Below the pieces are notes generated by a model that had not been told where the DNA came from, searched no databases, and saw only the letters and a program-made list of their open reading frames with translations. Of a DNA stretch of 64,000 bases, positions 38,901-50,900 are shown piece after piece (position 1 is the stretch's first letter; each line of letters opens with the position of its first letter). This stretch comes from Mycteria americana (lineage: Eukaryota; Chordata; Aves; Ciconiiformes; Ciconiidae). The translations under genes were made by a program, and so were the position numbers. The stretch is taken from assembly GCF_035582795.1 (NCBI RefSeq), contig NC_134365.1:220303887-220367886 (forward strand), written 5' to 3'.

Positions 38901-41900
38901 TGCTTCATCGACAAGCTTTAAGGATATTTTCTCATCCTTTTGGAAACATGAGCATAGTTTTAAATTTTTTTTTTAGTTTTCCCTCCCTTCTCTCTCCTTT
39001 CCAGTATCAATCTCCTCATGAGCCAATAACTGGACTAAAAACACAAGGCATGATTAGGGCGATACCTGAAAAATGGCATTTTCCTTCTTGTAAAAAGATG
39101 CCCTTTGGAAGTTCCCTGTGTGGGACTTAGTGTGGGATCTGCCAAGTACACTGATTTCAGCATTAGTGTCCCTATGCCAGGTCACTATGAGGCAATAACG
39201 ATACTGTTTAAAAAATAAAATAAAATGTATCTTTAATCATAGAATCATAGAATCATTAAGGTTGGAAAAGACCTCTAGGATCATCTAGTCCAACCATCAA
39301 TGCAGCACCTCCATGCCTACTAAACCACTCCCAAAGTGCCACATCTGCACGTTTTTTGAACTCTTCCAGGGACGGTGACTCCACCACCTCTCTGGGCAGC
39401 CTGTTCCAATGCTTGACGACCCTTGTGGTGAAGAAATTTTTCCTAATATCCAATCTAAACCTCTCCTGACGCAACTTGAGGCCATTTCCTCTCATCCTAT
39501 CGCTAGTTACTAGGGAGAAGAGACCGACACCCACCTCACTACAAATCCCTAGGAATTCTAGTATTTTAGAGAGCACCCATATCCAGTGCTTCGGGAAACA
39601 GCACAAAACAATAAGAGAAAAGTATTGCCTTGGACAACAGGATAAACTCATAAGCAAAAAGCCATCAGGGATTTAATAACTAGATACAGGAGATGAGACC
39701 TCATTATTATTGTACTGCACACAAAAAAAGCTGAAGCTTGATTTAATGAAAGACTACCTAACCTTACGTAGATTTATTTCAGTGAATACAAGCCTTTCTC
39801 CAGGTCTGACAGAAGATGCTAATTGTGATTGTTTGTTACTATCGATCAGAGCAGCAGAGAGGTTAACTGGCCATATTTTTAATAGGTGGGGGTGCGCAAG
39901 ATGTACAGCAAACCAAATGCTTCTTGATTTCAGCAGCACAAGCAGTACAGACCAAAGCACTTCAGAGCCTTTAAAAAACAAAGCCATCCCAAATAGGTGG
40001 TTGCAAAGTTTTGGTACCCAAGATAAAATGAAATAAAGGCCCTCAAAACCACCAGAAAACCAAAACCCCAAGGCAACAGAAAGAAATCACCAGTTCTTCT
40101 TCATTAGCTGAAAGCTCTCCAATAAGCCACAGTCCCAACCAGAAGTCTTCATTACTGTTTCTATCAATAGTTGGCACTACAAGATGACAAAAAATCATCT
40201 CTGTGAGAACACCAACATATATTGGAGGCTTCGCCACCAGGTGTCAAAAAAACCCCCAACCAAAAACAACAAAAACAAACCCAAAACCCAAAAAACACCA
40301 CACACCTCCACATGTGCAAGGCCATATTTGCTGGAATTTTCCTGGGAACAGCATAACACGCTCCCTATCGAGGCAAAACATTCCCATGCAGTAACCCAAC
40401 AGGCAAATCCTACGTGCAATTAAATGTTGGCTGCCCACCAAGGTACTTTGTCCCAGCAATGGGTACTTTTCCACTCCGGAGTTGTGCAAAGCCAATGAGT
40501 CAGCACTGCCGAAAAACGTTCCTCCCAGCGTGGTGCCTGCGCTCAGCAAGGAGATGGGCATCGTCTGCCACGCAGGAAGGAGCTCAATGGCATGAGCGCT
40601 GCATGCTTCGCGGCACACGGACAGCTGTTTCGGCATAGTCTTTCTCAGTGCTGTTAAGACATGTTGAAAACCAGCTGTACGGGTGGCTCACCAAAAGCGT
40701 TTATTTCGATGCTATTTGTAGCCTCCAGCTCTGAAATCAAGAGCTCTTCTCGTCTCCGACATGCTTGGATGGTTTCCACAGGTGTAGCCTGATTGTTTTT
40801 AGACCAACCAGTACCTTTTTGGTTCCAGTAACGGAAGGTGAGTTTCCAGGCTTCGTGAAGGTTTCCAAGGAGACAGATACAGCTCTTGCTCAATAAACCC
40901 TTGCTATTATTAATACTTTGGATGATTTACCTTCAATCTGAGATGAAAGATCATCGTGATGGGCCTAATTATTTGTATAAGGAACGTATATTTAGGACTA
41001 GCAACGTAAAAGCAAGTAGGGTTCAACATTATGGGCAGCACCTTCTTCAGATCCCAAAAGCAAAGACAACCTGCCTCAACCTGAAGCACCATGTGAGGAA
41101 AGACACTTGGGAGAAGACTTTAAAGGTGCAAATGGCAGTAGAAGTTGGTGTCCTACTGGATGAAGTTCCTCATTTCCATCTCAGATTTGGTCCCAACTTT
41201 TACCTTCTACCCTTGTTTTGGCTTATCCTCAGCATAAGTAGCATATTTACCATCACAGGGAGAAGACAGTCAAGTCTATTGCCATTGAAGACAAAATGCA
41301 ACTAGATTTCTGTAAGAAGAATAAAAAAAGATGGAAGACCAAAGACAAGAGACACCTGCTCATAAAAGCCATCTGAAAAGTTTAGCATATTAACATTCAA
41401 AATTTACAGAGAACCCCATCTCATGTTTTGGGGTGTCAGACAATTCCTGTACCCATCAGGCAAGACCCTTTCAAACCAACAGACATCAAGTGAGGGCTGG
41501 AGCCCTCAATTCCCAGAACATGGCTGCCACGACCCTGATGCTCTCCTGACAGGAGTCCAGGAAGGACAGAAACAGATCTGGAGACTGAATAATTCATTTT
41601 AAAAGAACCTTTGAAAAGAAACTGATTGATTAACTAAACACCTGCTAAGAGAAAAGGTTTTCAAATAGCACCCTGATGGGAATGGACATTTAGCATAGCG
41701 AAAACTGGGTATGACTGGATGACATTTAGGCAAGGGAAGATAGGAGTCATGCAGAAGAGCCTTTCTAGCACTGAATTAAAGCTCATGGGGGAACAGGATG
41801 ATACCAAAGGGACATTGCTTGGAGGAGCACTACTGCTACAAACAAATGGTCAGCCAGTGTGGAACCAGTAGCTCTCCTAACTGCAAAAAGCCACGTTTCA

Positions 41901-44900
41901 TCTAGGTACAGATGTCAGGATGGTTTCTGATTTTCTCTTGCTACTTAAAATGCAAGGACTTTTTCCCTCCTCTAGTGTTTCAAGACAAATTATATGAGCC
42001 ATATGGCCTCTGTTCCTCACTTTTTTCCCTCCACAGAACAAGGACAGCAGCTGAGTCGCACTCGCACAGAAGCTATAAATGCTGCTCTTAAAAATCCTAA
42101 AGGGAAAAGAGAAGAGAGACAGGGTGTGTGTGTACACGGAGGAAAGCAGGCTCTGGAGTGCAAAGGAAGATCGTTGCCCCTGTTTGAGGAGCAGGCTGCA
42201 TGCACTGATGGATCAGTATCCCTCAGTACTGTATCCTTCAGGAAGTGCACACATTTACAGCTTTCCCAGGAAACTCTCCATTTCACCACCTTTTGCCCCA
42301 TATACCATATGCCACATCCCCAGCAAATCCTTTATTTCAGGACAACAAGCGTCTTCAGCTGTAGAACCAACCAACCTGATCTCCTTCTACAACAAGGTGA
42401 CCCACCTAGTGGACGAGGGAAAGGCTGGGATGTTGTCTATCTAGACTTCAGTAAAGCCTTTGACACGGTTTCCCACAGCATTCTCCTGGAGAAACTGGCT
42501 GGATGGGTGTACTCTTCGCTGGGTAAAGAACTGGCTGGATGGCCAGGCCCAAAGAGTGGTGGTGAATGGAGTTTACTCCGGTTGGCGGCCGGTCACAAGT
42601 GGTGTCCCCAGGGCTCTGTGTTGGGGCCAGTTCTGTTTAACATCTTTATCAATGATCTGGACGAAGGGATCGAGTGCTCCCTCAGTAAGTTTGCAGATGA
42701 CACCAAGTTGTGCGGGAGTGTTGATCTGCTGGAGGGTAGGCAGGCTCTGCAGAGGGACCTGGACAGGCTGGATCCATGGGCTGGTACCAATTGTATGAGG
42801 TTCAACAAGGCCAAGTGCAAGGTCCTGCACTTGGGCCACAACAACCCCATGCAACGCTACAGGCTTGGGGAAGAGTGGCTGGAAAGCTGCCCGGCAGAGA
42901 AGGACCTGGGGGTGTTGGCTGACAGCCGCCTGAACATGAGCCAGCAGTGTGCCCAGGTGGCCAAGAAAGCCAATGGCATCCTGGCTTGTATCAGGAATAG
43001 TGTGGCCAGCAGGACTAGGGAAGTGATCGTGCCCCTGTACTTGGCACTGGTGAGGCCACACCTCGAATGCTGTGTTCAGTTTTGGGCCCCCCACTACAAG
43101 AGAGACATTGAGGGGCTGGAGTGTGTCCAGAGAAGGGCAACGGAGCTGGGGAAGGGTCTGGAGCACAAGGCTGATGGGGAGCGGCTGAGGGACCTGGGGT
43201 TGTTCAGCCTGGAGAAAAGGGGGCTGAGGGGAGACCTCATCGCTCTCTACAACTGCCTGAAAGGAGGGTGTAGAGAGGTGAGGTCGGTCTCTTCTCCCAG
43301 GTAACAAGTGATAGGACGAGAGGAAATGGCCTCAAGTTGCGCCAGGGGAGGTTTAGACTGGCTATTAGGAAATTTTACTTCACTGAAAGGGTTGTCCAGC
43401 ATTGGAAGAGGCTGCCCAGGGAAGTGGTGGAGTCGCCATCCCTGGAGGTATTTAAAGGACGTTTGGATGAAGTGCTTAGGGACATGGTGTAGTGGTGGTC
43501 TTAGCAGTGTTAGGTTTATGGTTGGACTCGATGATCTTTAAGGTCTTTTCCAACCTATACGATTCTGTGTGATTCAGCCATCCCCTGGATCTCCTTTGCT
43601 AGCTTTAGTCAGAAGAGCACTCAGGTGTATTTGTGTCTTTCTAGTATAAGAGCATCGGACATGCAAATGCAATATTACGGACCCAGTCCTGCCAGACGGG
43701 CGAAGCAACCAGCTATCAGGCTCTATCAGAGAGCATGTTTGTCTGCACAGCAAATCACATTTGTCTTGCTTCAGGAGATTTGAAGGCAAACATTGCATTG
43801 CTTTTTATCATCTCCAGTCCCACTAGATCTAGTTTCACCTCAGGTCCCAAACTCCCAGGCTCTGCAGACTTTTGATCTTGACATTGCCCAAGGGAGGATG
43901 TCTGTGTCCTACAGCCCAGTCTCCAGACTCTTCTCTGGGCTATTTCCTCCTCCCCAGCTCCACTTGGCCATTTCTCCAAACTAAATCTACATACAGTTGA
44001 GCTCAACGGCAAAAGCGTAACAAGCAGCCCTATGAAACAAGACCCTATTAGCAAAAAAGCCTTCTGGTAAGCCTTTAAAATCATTCGTTTCCAAGCAGAT
44101 ATGACTTGGCACAACCTGAGGACTTGCACTGTAGGTGGAGCTCTTCAAACTCAGGGTGACATTCGATAGAGTGAAAAGCTGGGCATAGATGGAAGTACAG
44201 AAGGAAGTTTTGACCACCTCTCTCTGGTCCTCATCGTTCTTATCCCATCTCAGCTTTGCCATTCAAAAGCACAGTGGGAGCACACTCACTACACATACAG
44301 CAAAGGCAAAGCACTTGGATAAACCTACTGCCAGCTCATCATGGGACATGCAGACTATTGCTTGGAGGTTGGAACAGCTTGCTAGACTCTGATCTTGCTT
44401 CCTGTGGGCTTCAGAGCAAACCATCTGCTGCTATCAGACAACCAGCTCTGTGTATCGGGAATGGTGAAGGGGAGGGAGGTACCCTGCTGAACAACACCTG
44501 GGCCACAGTTCCACACACAGCACTGAGCGTCCTCCACCACTGCTCTTGATCAACCTTTGCAGCCCTCTGCACCCTAACATGCAAGCAGCATCTTCCCAGA
44601 TCGGTTTGTTCCATACCGCAAGGAGTGTTTGCTGGCTCCGAGGAAGAACATGAAGCGAAGCGAAGCAAAGGGCCAAGTCTCTGCTGGGAGTCTTGCTCCA
44701 GATAAGGTTTACGTAAACTAGCTGGAAGATAGGACTTTGTCTGCTGTTTAGTTTCTTTAGAAGGCTACAGAGGGCACAAAGGCCTGGAAACCCCACAGGA
44801 AGAAAACCTCGTAACAGATTTTGTGATTTCCTGCCATGTAGAAAGCATGCAGAGCCCAGGTTCTCACTTGGCTGCTTCTGGCCTTCATGGTTGGTACAAA

Positions 44901-47900
44901 CTCAGTGGGAGAAGAAAAAGCATTTACCATGCCCAGAACTTCATTCCATCACCCACAGAGGCAATATAGTTAAAAGAGTGACGCAAATTAAGCTGGCATT
45001 TCAAGGGATTGCTTAAAGAAAGAAATCATTAAAAATAGAGAGAACTAAAATAAAATACTTCTGTGTCATGAGAGGTGTTTATCTCACCTAGCCAACTGCT
45101 AGTGCGCACTCTTGAACTTGGAGAGGAGCTCAAGCACGTTCCAGCCTGCCAAATAGGTTCTGACAGCCTATACAGATATTTTTTCTGCTTTGAATGTCAG
45201 CAAAAGAGTTAGTTGGATGCCTTAAAAAAAAAAAAAAAACCAACACATTTGCAAGGCCGGTGCCTACAATGCAGTACGCTATCTTGTCTGAAGTCAATCA
45301 ACCAGCAGAGAGAGATGGAGGTGCAACCATTCAACAGGCCTAGGTACAGAAGCACCCAAACTAGAGACCCAGACGAGTAAGACCAAACACCAGAGGACAG
45401 CTTTATCTGAGCCCAGGGCTGTGCCCAAGCCAACACGCCCCATCTTTAGCCTGGACATGTCCAGAAACCTTGGAGAAGAAAGGACTATATGATTATGATT
45501 TCAAGGTCTACCCAGAGGCAGATGACAGGAATGTTTCACCACCTCACCCAGTCTCATGATGATCTGCAATGCAAGACTACCATGCAGTCATGTAGGGTCA
45601 GCACAGCTTGTTTGTTTGTTTTTGCAGATTGCCACATACTGAAGGCACCTTGCTGTGAGCTGAGTTTAACCAGTGCTGGTGAGGTCCTGCAAAGGACAAA
45701 AAAGACTAAGCCTCAACCTCTAAAAAAAAATAAAAAAAAAATAAAAAAATCACAGACTTCTACTGTTGCAACTCAAGGGCCAAGCCTGGAGAGCAAGAGA
45801 GCAGAACCAGCAGCCAGAAAAATGCAATGGCACAAACCACCCTGAGCAAGGCAAGGATTGCCCTTTTGTTTGTAAGGCATCTAGAACACCTGGGGCGTGA
45901 CTTGATTCTGGGTTCATGCCCTGATTTACCACCACAGTAATTCTAGCTAGGAGGAGTGCCTCAAAGTTATATTTGTCATATATCTTCTCTGGAGAGCATC
46001 CTGGAGACCATCAGATCGGGTACCGTCCTTTACACGGGCAGAAGAGTCAGACGACACAGTACTAATAATGTGAGATTACTCACCATCGGTGCTCCGCGGT
46101 GACCTATAATGGCTGGCTTTGGTCCCAGAGCCTTCTTCTCCATTATGCAAGGGGACGAGATGGTGAGGGGGACGAGGTAAAGTGCAACTACAGCTGCAAG
46201 ATATGCAGTGAACATCAGCATCTGAGAAGCTGAGATGGAGAGAGAGAGAGAAAGAGAGAGAGAAAGAGCTGGTGAAAATGTTGGTCCTGACCTCCTCACA
46301 CCACAGGAGCAAAGTCAAGACACCTTCATCTTCCTCCATAGGAGAGACTGGTCTACAGCCGTTGCCCCTAGTACAACAGCAAAGCTCTGTGTTTAGGGGA
46401 AAGCATACTCTATTTAAAAAAACCTCTTTGAGCTAATCAAGTCCTGAGGAAAGTTTTCACTTCCTTTTGTAGTGGGGAAACAAAAAGTTAGGCAAATTGC
46501 TTAAAGTCCCAGTAATGTAGCCCAAAACACTGCTGATTTCCAGCCCTTTGGGTAGGACAGAACCAAATTTTGCCCTGCCTGACAGCAGAAATAGATCGCT
46601 AGTTAAACATATCTACAAGTAAGTCACAGCACCATGTCAGTGCATTTAATATCACGTGGGTTTACATCACTTGCGTTTGCATTGGTGGTTCACCGGCACC
46701 ACCCATTTCAGCCAGGGTAACGCCACTTTAACTGCTTCTGCATTAGGATTTGTGCCAGCCAGAACTGAGTTCATTTGCAATAAGGTTTTACTGATTAAGT
46801 TGGACATGTTTAAATAAATCCTTGGGCTGTGATGGTGCTGCGCTCCTCAGGGTCTCTGCAAGCAGCAATGTTACAGGAGCAGCAAATGCAGCAAAGAGGG
46901 TGCTGGCTGCAGCGCTTGGGGCCAGATGAGCAGTCCTGCCTCCCACCCCGTGCCTCACCCTCCCGCTTCCGACTACCAGCGACTTCTCACAAAGTCCAAA
47001 GTATCTGGGAATCTTTCAAAGGTGCTGACAGCACAACAGAAACACCCCTTGTTCCCAGCAGACGCGTATGCCTTATAAAGAACAACAGGCACCTTTGAAC
47101 TCCTGAGCTATTTGGAGTCACTTGAAACCACAGATATTAAAGCATAAGACTTCATTTATTTTTTTTTAATTATTATTTATTTTTCAAACTCATTAAGGCT
47201 TTGAAACTCAAGGCAGAACCTCCAAAAAAAACCCCTTTAAAACAAATATTTGCCATGGAAACAAGATGGAGAAGGCTTTTTTTTTTTTTTTTTAAGGCCA
47301 AGAAGAGAACAGACCAGCTCTGGTCCTGACCACAACTGATCTTGTTTCACACATAAACAAACTGCTTTTTGCTTCCAGCATCTAATAGCCTCATTCAAAC
47401 ATGTCCCTACAAGCCAGAAAGTAACAGTAGTAACTTTGCCAGCTAATTTTTCCTCCTCTCTGGAAGAGATGTCAATCACCCACAGAGTGTTCAAGGAACT
47501 GAATGGCATCTTGCTAAGTGAGTTCATGCTGTGTCCTGTACCATAAAGGTACGGTGCCCTGGAGTTGTGCACTACCAGCATCAAAACCTCCAGACACACA
47601 CAGGACATTATCCTGACCCAATTCTTGCTCACTCCAGGAACACCACACACCAACCAGGCTTTGAAAATCAGCCTAATTGTCAGGAAAGTCTCAGGCTGTG
47701 CAAAGAATCTGGTCCCTTCGTTTCTGGTACTGCAGGTTAGGGATTAAACAGCTCAGATTCAGACTAAAGGCAAGCACTACGTGAAATGCATGGGCTTCCA
47801 AATATTTTTATCATTGGACTGTACCCACAAGGAAAGGATGGCCAGGATGGGTCACAGACCACGTTAAAATGGAGCTGAAGATTTCACCTAGCCATGTATA

Positions 47901-50900
47901 TGTGGGAACTGAGACCACGCGCAAAAAAACCAAAATTAAGTGCACGCATGAAATTCAAGCAAAGTACATACTGTTCAATTTGAGGTTGGATGGTCTGTAT
48001 GGAAGAAGCTCTCCTGGTGACCACCCAAGCCAAGCAAGCAGGATAGATAAATCTCCCACTTTCTACAACACGACACCACCAACAACAACATTTAGATGCA
48101 AGCCTTCCTTCTCCATTCCTCCTGCTCTTAGTGACCTCTCCAGTCTAGTTTGGGCTCCTGGAAAAACATGTTTCTCACACTGCCATTTGCTATTCAAGGC
48201 TTCCAGGGCTGCTTTGAGTCCAATGTTTTCTATCTGACCTCAGAAGCAAGCTTTGAAAACAAGCTACTACCTTTTAAAACACTGTAGCTATTCAAGAAAC
48301 TTCTATTCTCCAGGTTCGGAAAAACTAGCACAGGGGGAACAACAACAACAACAAAAAAGTGTAAATGTGCTCAGTAAAAGCCAGTTGCTGAAGATGGTCA
48401 CATGCCTCAAAAATTACAAGAACAGATTGTTGCACCAATGACTGCAGCTGCACCAGTTATTTCCAAAAAGATTATTATTAGTGAGTGAAATCTTATTTTC
48501 CCATTACAAGCGACTGTAGGTTCTCACAGAGATTTCAGTTCTTATCTTCCATTTTTAACACCACCACTTCAAACATATCTGTACCAAAAAGCCTGTAAAC
48601 TCCTCCAGGTAAGATACCTTTCACAAGTAAAATGACCCTGAAATAACTTTAAAAGATCCAATGGTACAGAAGAGATGAATGTTTTTCCTTAAAAACAAAC
48701 AAACAACAAAAAAACCCAACCAACCCAGGAGCAGAAAAAGAGAGAAGGAAAACAGCTTCCTGGCTTATTAAAAACAAACAAAAAGCCATTTTCGGGGAAC
48801 TCGGCTGCAAGAGAAAAAGTATGAGGAATTCAGAAGCAGCACATGCAGTCTCTGCTCTAGGCATAACCACAAATCCTCCCTCAACTGGCAGCCTAATTAC
48901 ATCCTAGGACATATTTAAGAACCACCAGGTACAGCTTTATTGGCATATTTATAAATTAAGGCAGAGCAATTCTTTCTTTGAAAGGTCTCTCTGGATATCA
49001 AAATCTTTCCATCTTCAGACACCATTTCCTCATTCTTAACTCCCACTTCTTGGAAGTCTTTCGCAAGTGCTGCCAAATCCTTCCAGGGCTTGTATTTTGC
49101 TGCAGGTTAAATACCAATTAAAATAATTTTTCTGGAGCTGGCACAAATGTCTGAGAACATCCATGGATGCCCTGAAGAAAAACACTTCTGAGGGCACAGA
49201 AGGATCAAATTATTTCACAAGAAAACCTGGAGGAACAGCTCAGGCTTGGGAGAACCCCAGCAATGAGGTGGGACAGGGGAGATGCACAGAAGAGCTTATT
49301 TCGGTGGACAGGACCATCAATAAGATGACCTGGGTTCAGTGTGTCCTTCACCACTCTCTCCTTTAGACCTTTGACCATGTCTCAATGTGCATTTAAGGAA
49401 GCACCTAACCATCAGGTGACCAGGTCTCTACTGAGCCCTCTGGGTGCTACTGCATCACAAGCAACAAGTCCGTGAAGGCTTTCAAAAGCCAGATCCACCT
49501 AGAAATGCAGGTGAACAAGAGCCAAGGAGATGGGGGAAGGGAGAAGTGCTTATAGGATCCAGGGAAGAACATTGCACGTTAGCTGCGGAGGGTGCGTTTA
49601 TGTTTTCCAAAGCAGATGGATGGAAGTCTGGATGCTTTTATTCATTGCATCATTGAAAACAGCCCTTTCACCTCCAACCCTGGTGTGCTTCCGACCACAA
49701 AGCAGCAGCCGTGGGATCCGGATGCATCCCCAGACCACCCACTCCACTTTCAGCCAGGTTACTCTAGAAAAGCATCTACCTCCCCAGCATGGCTGAGCTG
49801 GAGGCTGCTGAGCCCAGGGAAGGAACCAGCACTGCCTCCTGCCAGCTGGTTCCCAACGGGAGGACCCAACACCCCACCAGCCCCTGACCACCACACAAGG
49901 ACACGAGTGGTACTCACTGGCTTTCTCCGTTCGTGCAAACTGCCCCGCTATCAACCACGACAGGGCTGTGACCGCTGCAAGTGCTCCTATGTGCAAGAAA
50001 GGGGCTGTGGCCTGCAAGACAAAAGAACAGGAGAGAAAAAATTATGACAAACACCCCAGCACCTTGCAAATTCATTGATCTTGCAGGCTCCATAGTGCAT
50101 CGGACCACTCTGTTTCCAGTTGGATTTCACACCATTCCTACATCAGGCTCCCGCATTGTTTTGGCCAACTCTTCTTCCAAACCCTACCATTGCTTTTGGC
50201 ACTCAGGCCACTATGAAGGCAAAACAGGAAAGCTCTAAACCCCTTCTTGGGGAAGAGCTCACCCAATAACACAGATATTTGGAAAAGGCCTCCTTAGACA
50301 CCATGCAAATTCAAGTAAGACTCCTGGTGCCACCAAGTTTTAAATTTCTTGTAGTCCAGTTGAACACTGGTCAATGGCTCAATGTCCAGATGGAGATAGG
50401 TGACGAGTGGTGTTCCTCAGGGGTCTGTACTGGGACCAGGACTGTTTAGTGTCTTCATCAATGGCATAGACAGTGGGATCGAGTGCACCCTCAGCAAGGT
50501 TGCAGATGACACCAAGCTGAGTGGTGCAGCTGACACACCTGAGGGACAGGATGCCATCCAGAGGGACCTGGACAAGCTTGAGAATTGGGCCCACATGAAC
50601 CTCATGAGGTTCAACAAGGCCAAGTGCAGGGTCCTGCACATGGGTCAGGGCAACCCCTGGTATCCATACAGGCTGGGGGATGAAGGCATGGAGAGCAGCC
50701 CTGCGGAGAAGGACTTGGGGCACTGGTGGATGAAAAGCTGGACATGAGCAGACAATGTGCGCTCGCAGCCCAGAAAGCCAACCGTATCCTGGGCTGCATC
50801 CAGAGCAGCGTGGCCAGCAGGGCGAGGGAGGGGATTCTGCCCCTCTGCTCCGCTCTGGTGAGACCCCCCTGCAGTGCTGCGTCCAGCTCTGGGGCCCTCA

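Larger units (their letters stand above)
34211..46083 (-). other. GDPD5 intron (11.9 kb, the largest fully contained)
   Basis: It contains two CR1 copies (39236-39548 minus, 42360-43575 plus), an A/C-rich tract (40246-40305), an A-rich tract with T interruptions (45721-45749), and a short palindrome GCCCTTCACGAAGGGC (37124-37139). No further exon was recognised. Confidence 0.7.

Noticed and set aside
41994..42359. N-terminal 120 codons of the 436-codon plus-strand frame
   Set aside because: These residues precede the CR1 homology and resemble no protein. The frame is open by chance into the CR1.
46076..46339. Minus-strand frames with Leu-Ser repeats next to a GDPD5 exon
   Set aside because: The Leu-Ser stretch is translation of the intronic TC microsatellite. 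Only 46084-46229 is coding.
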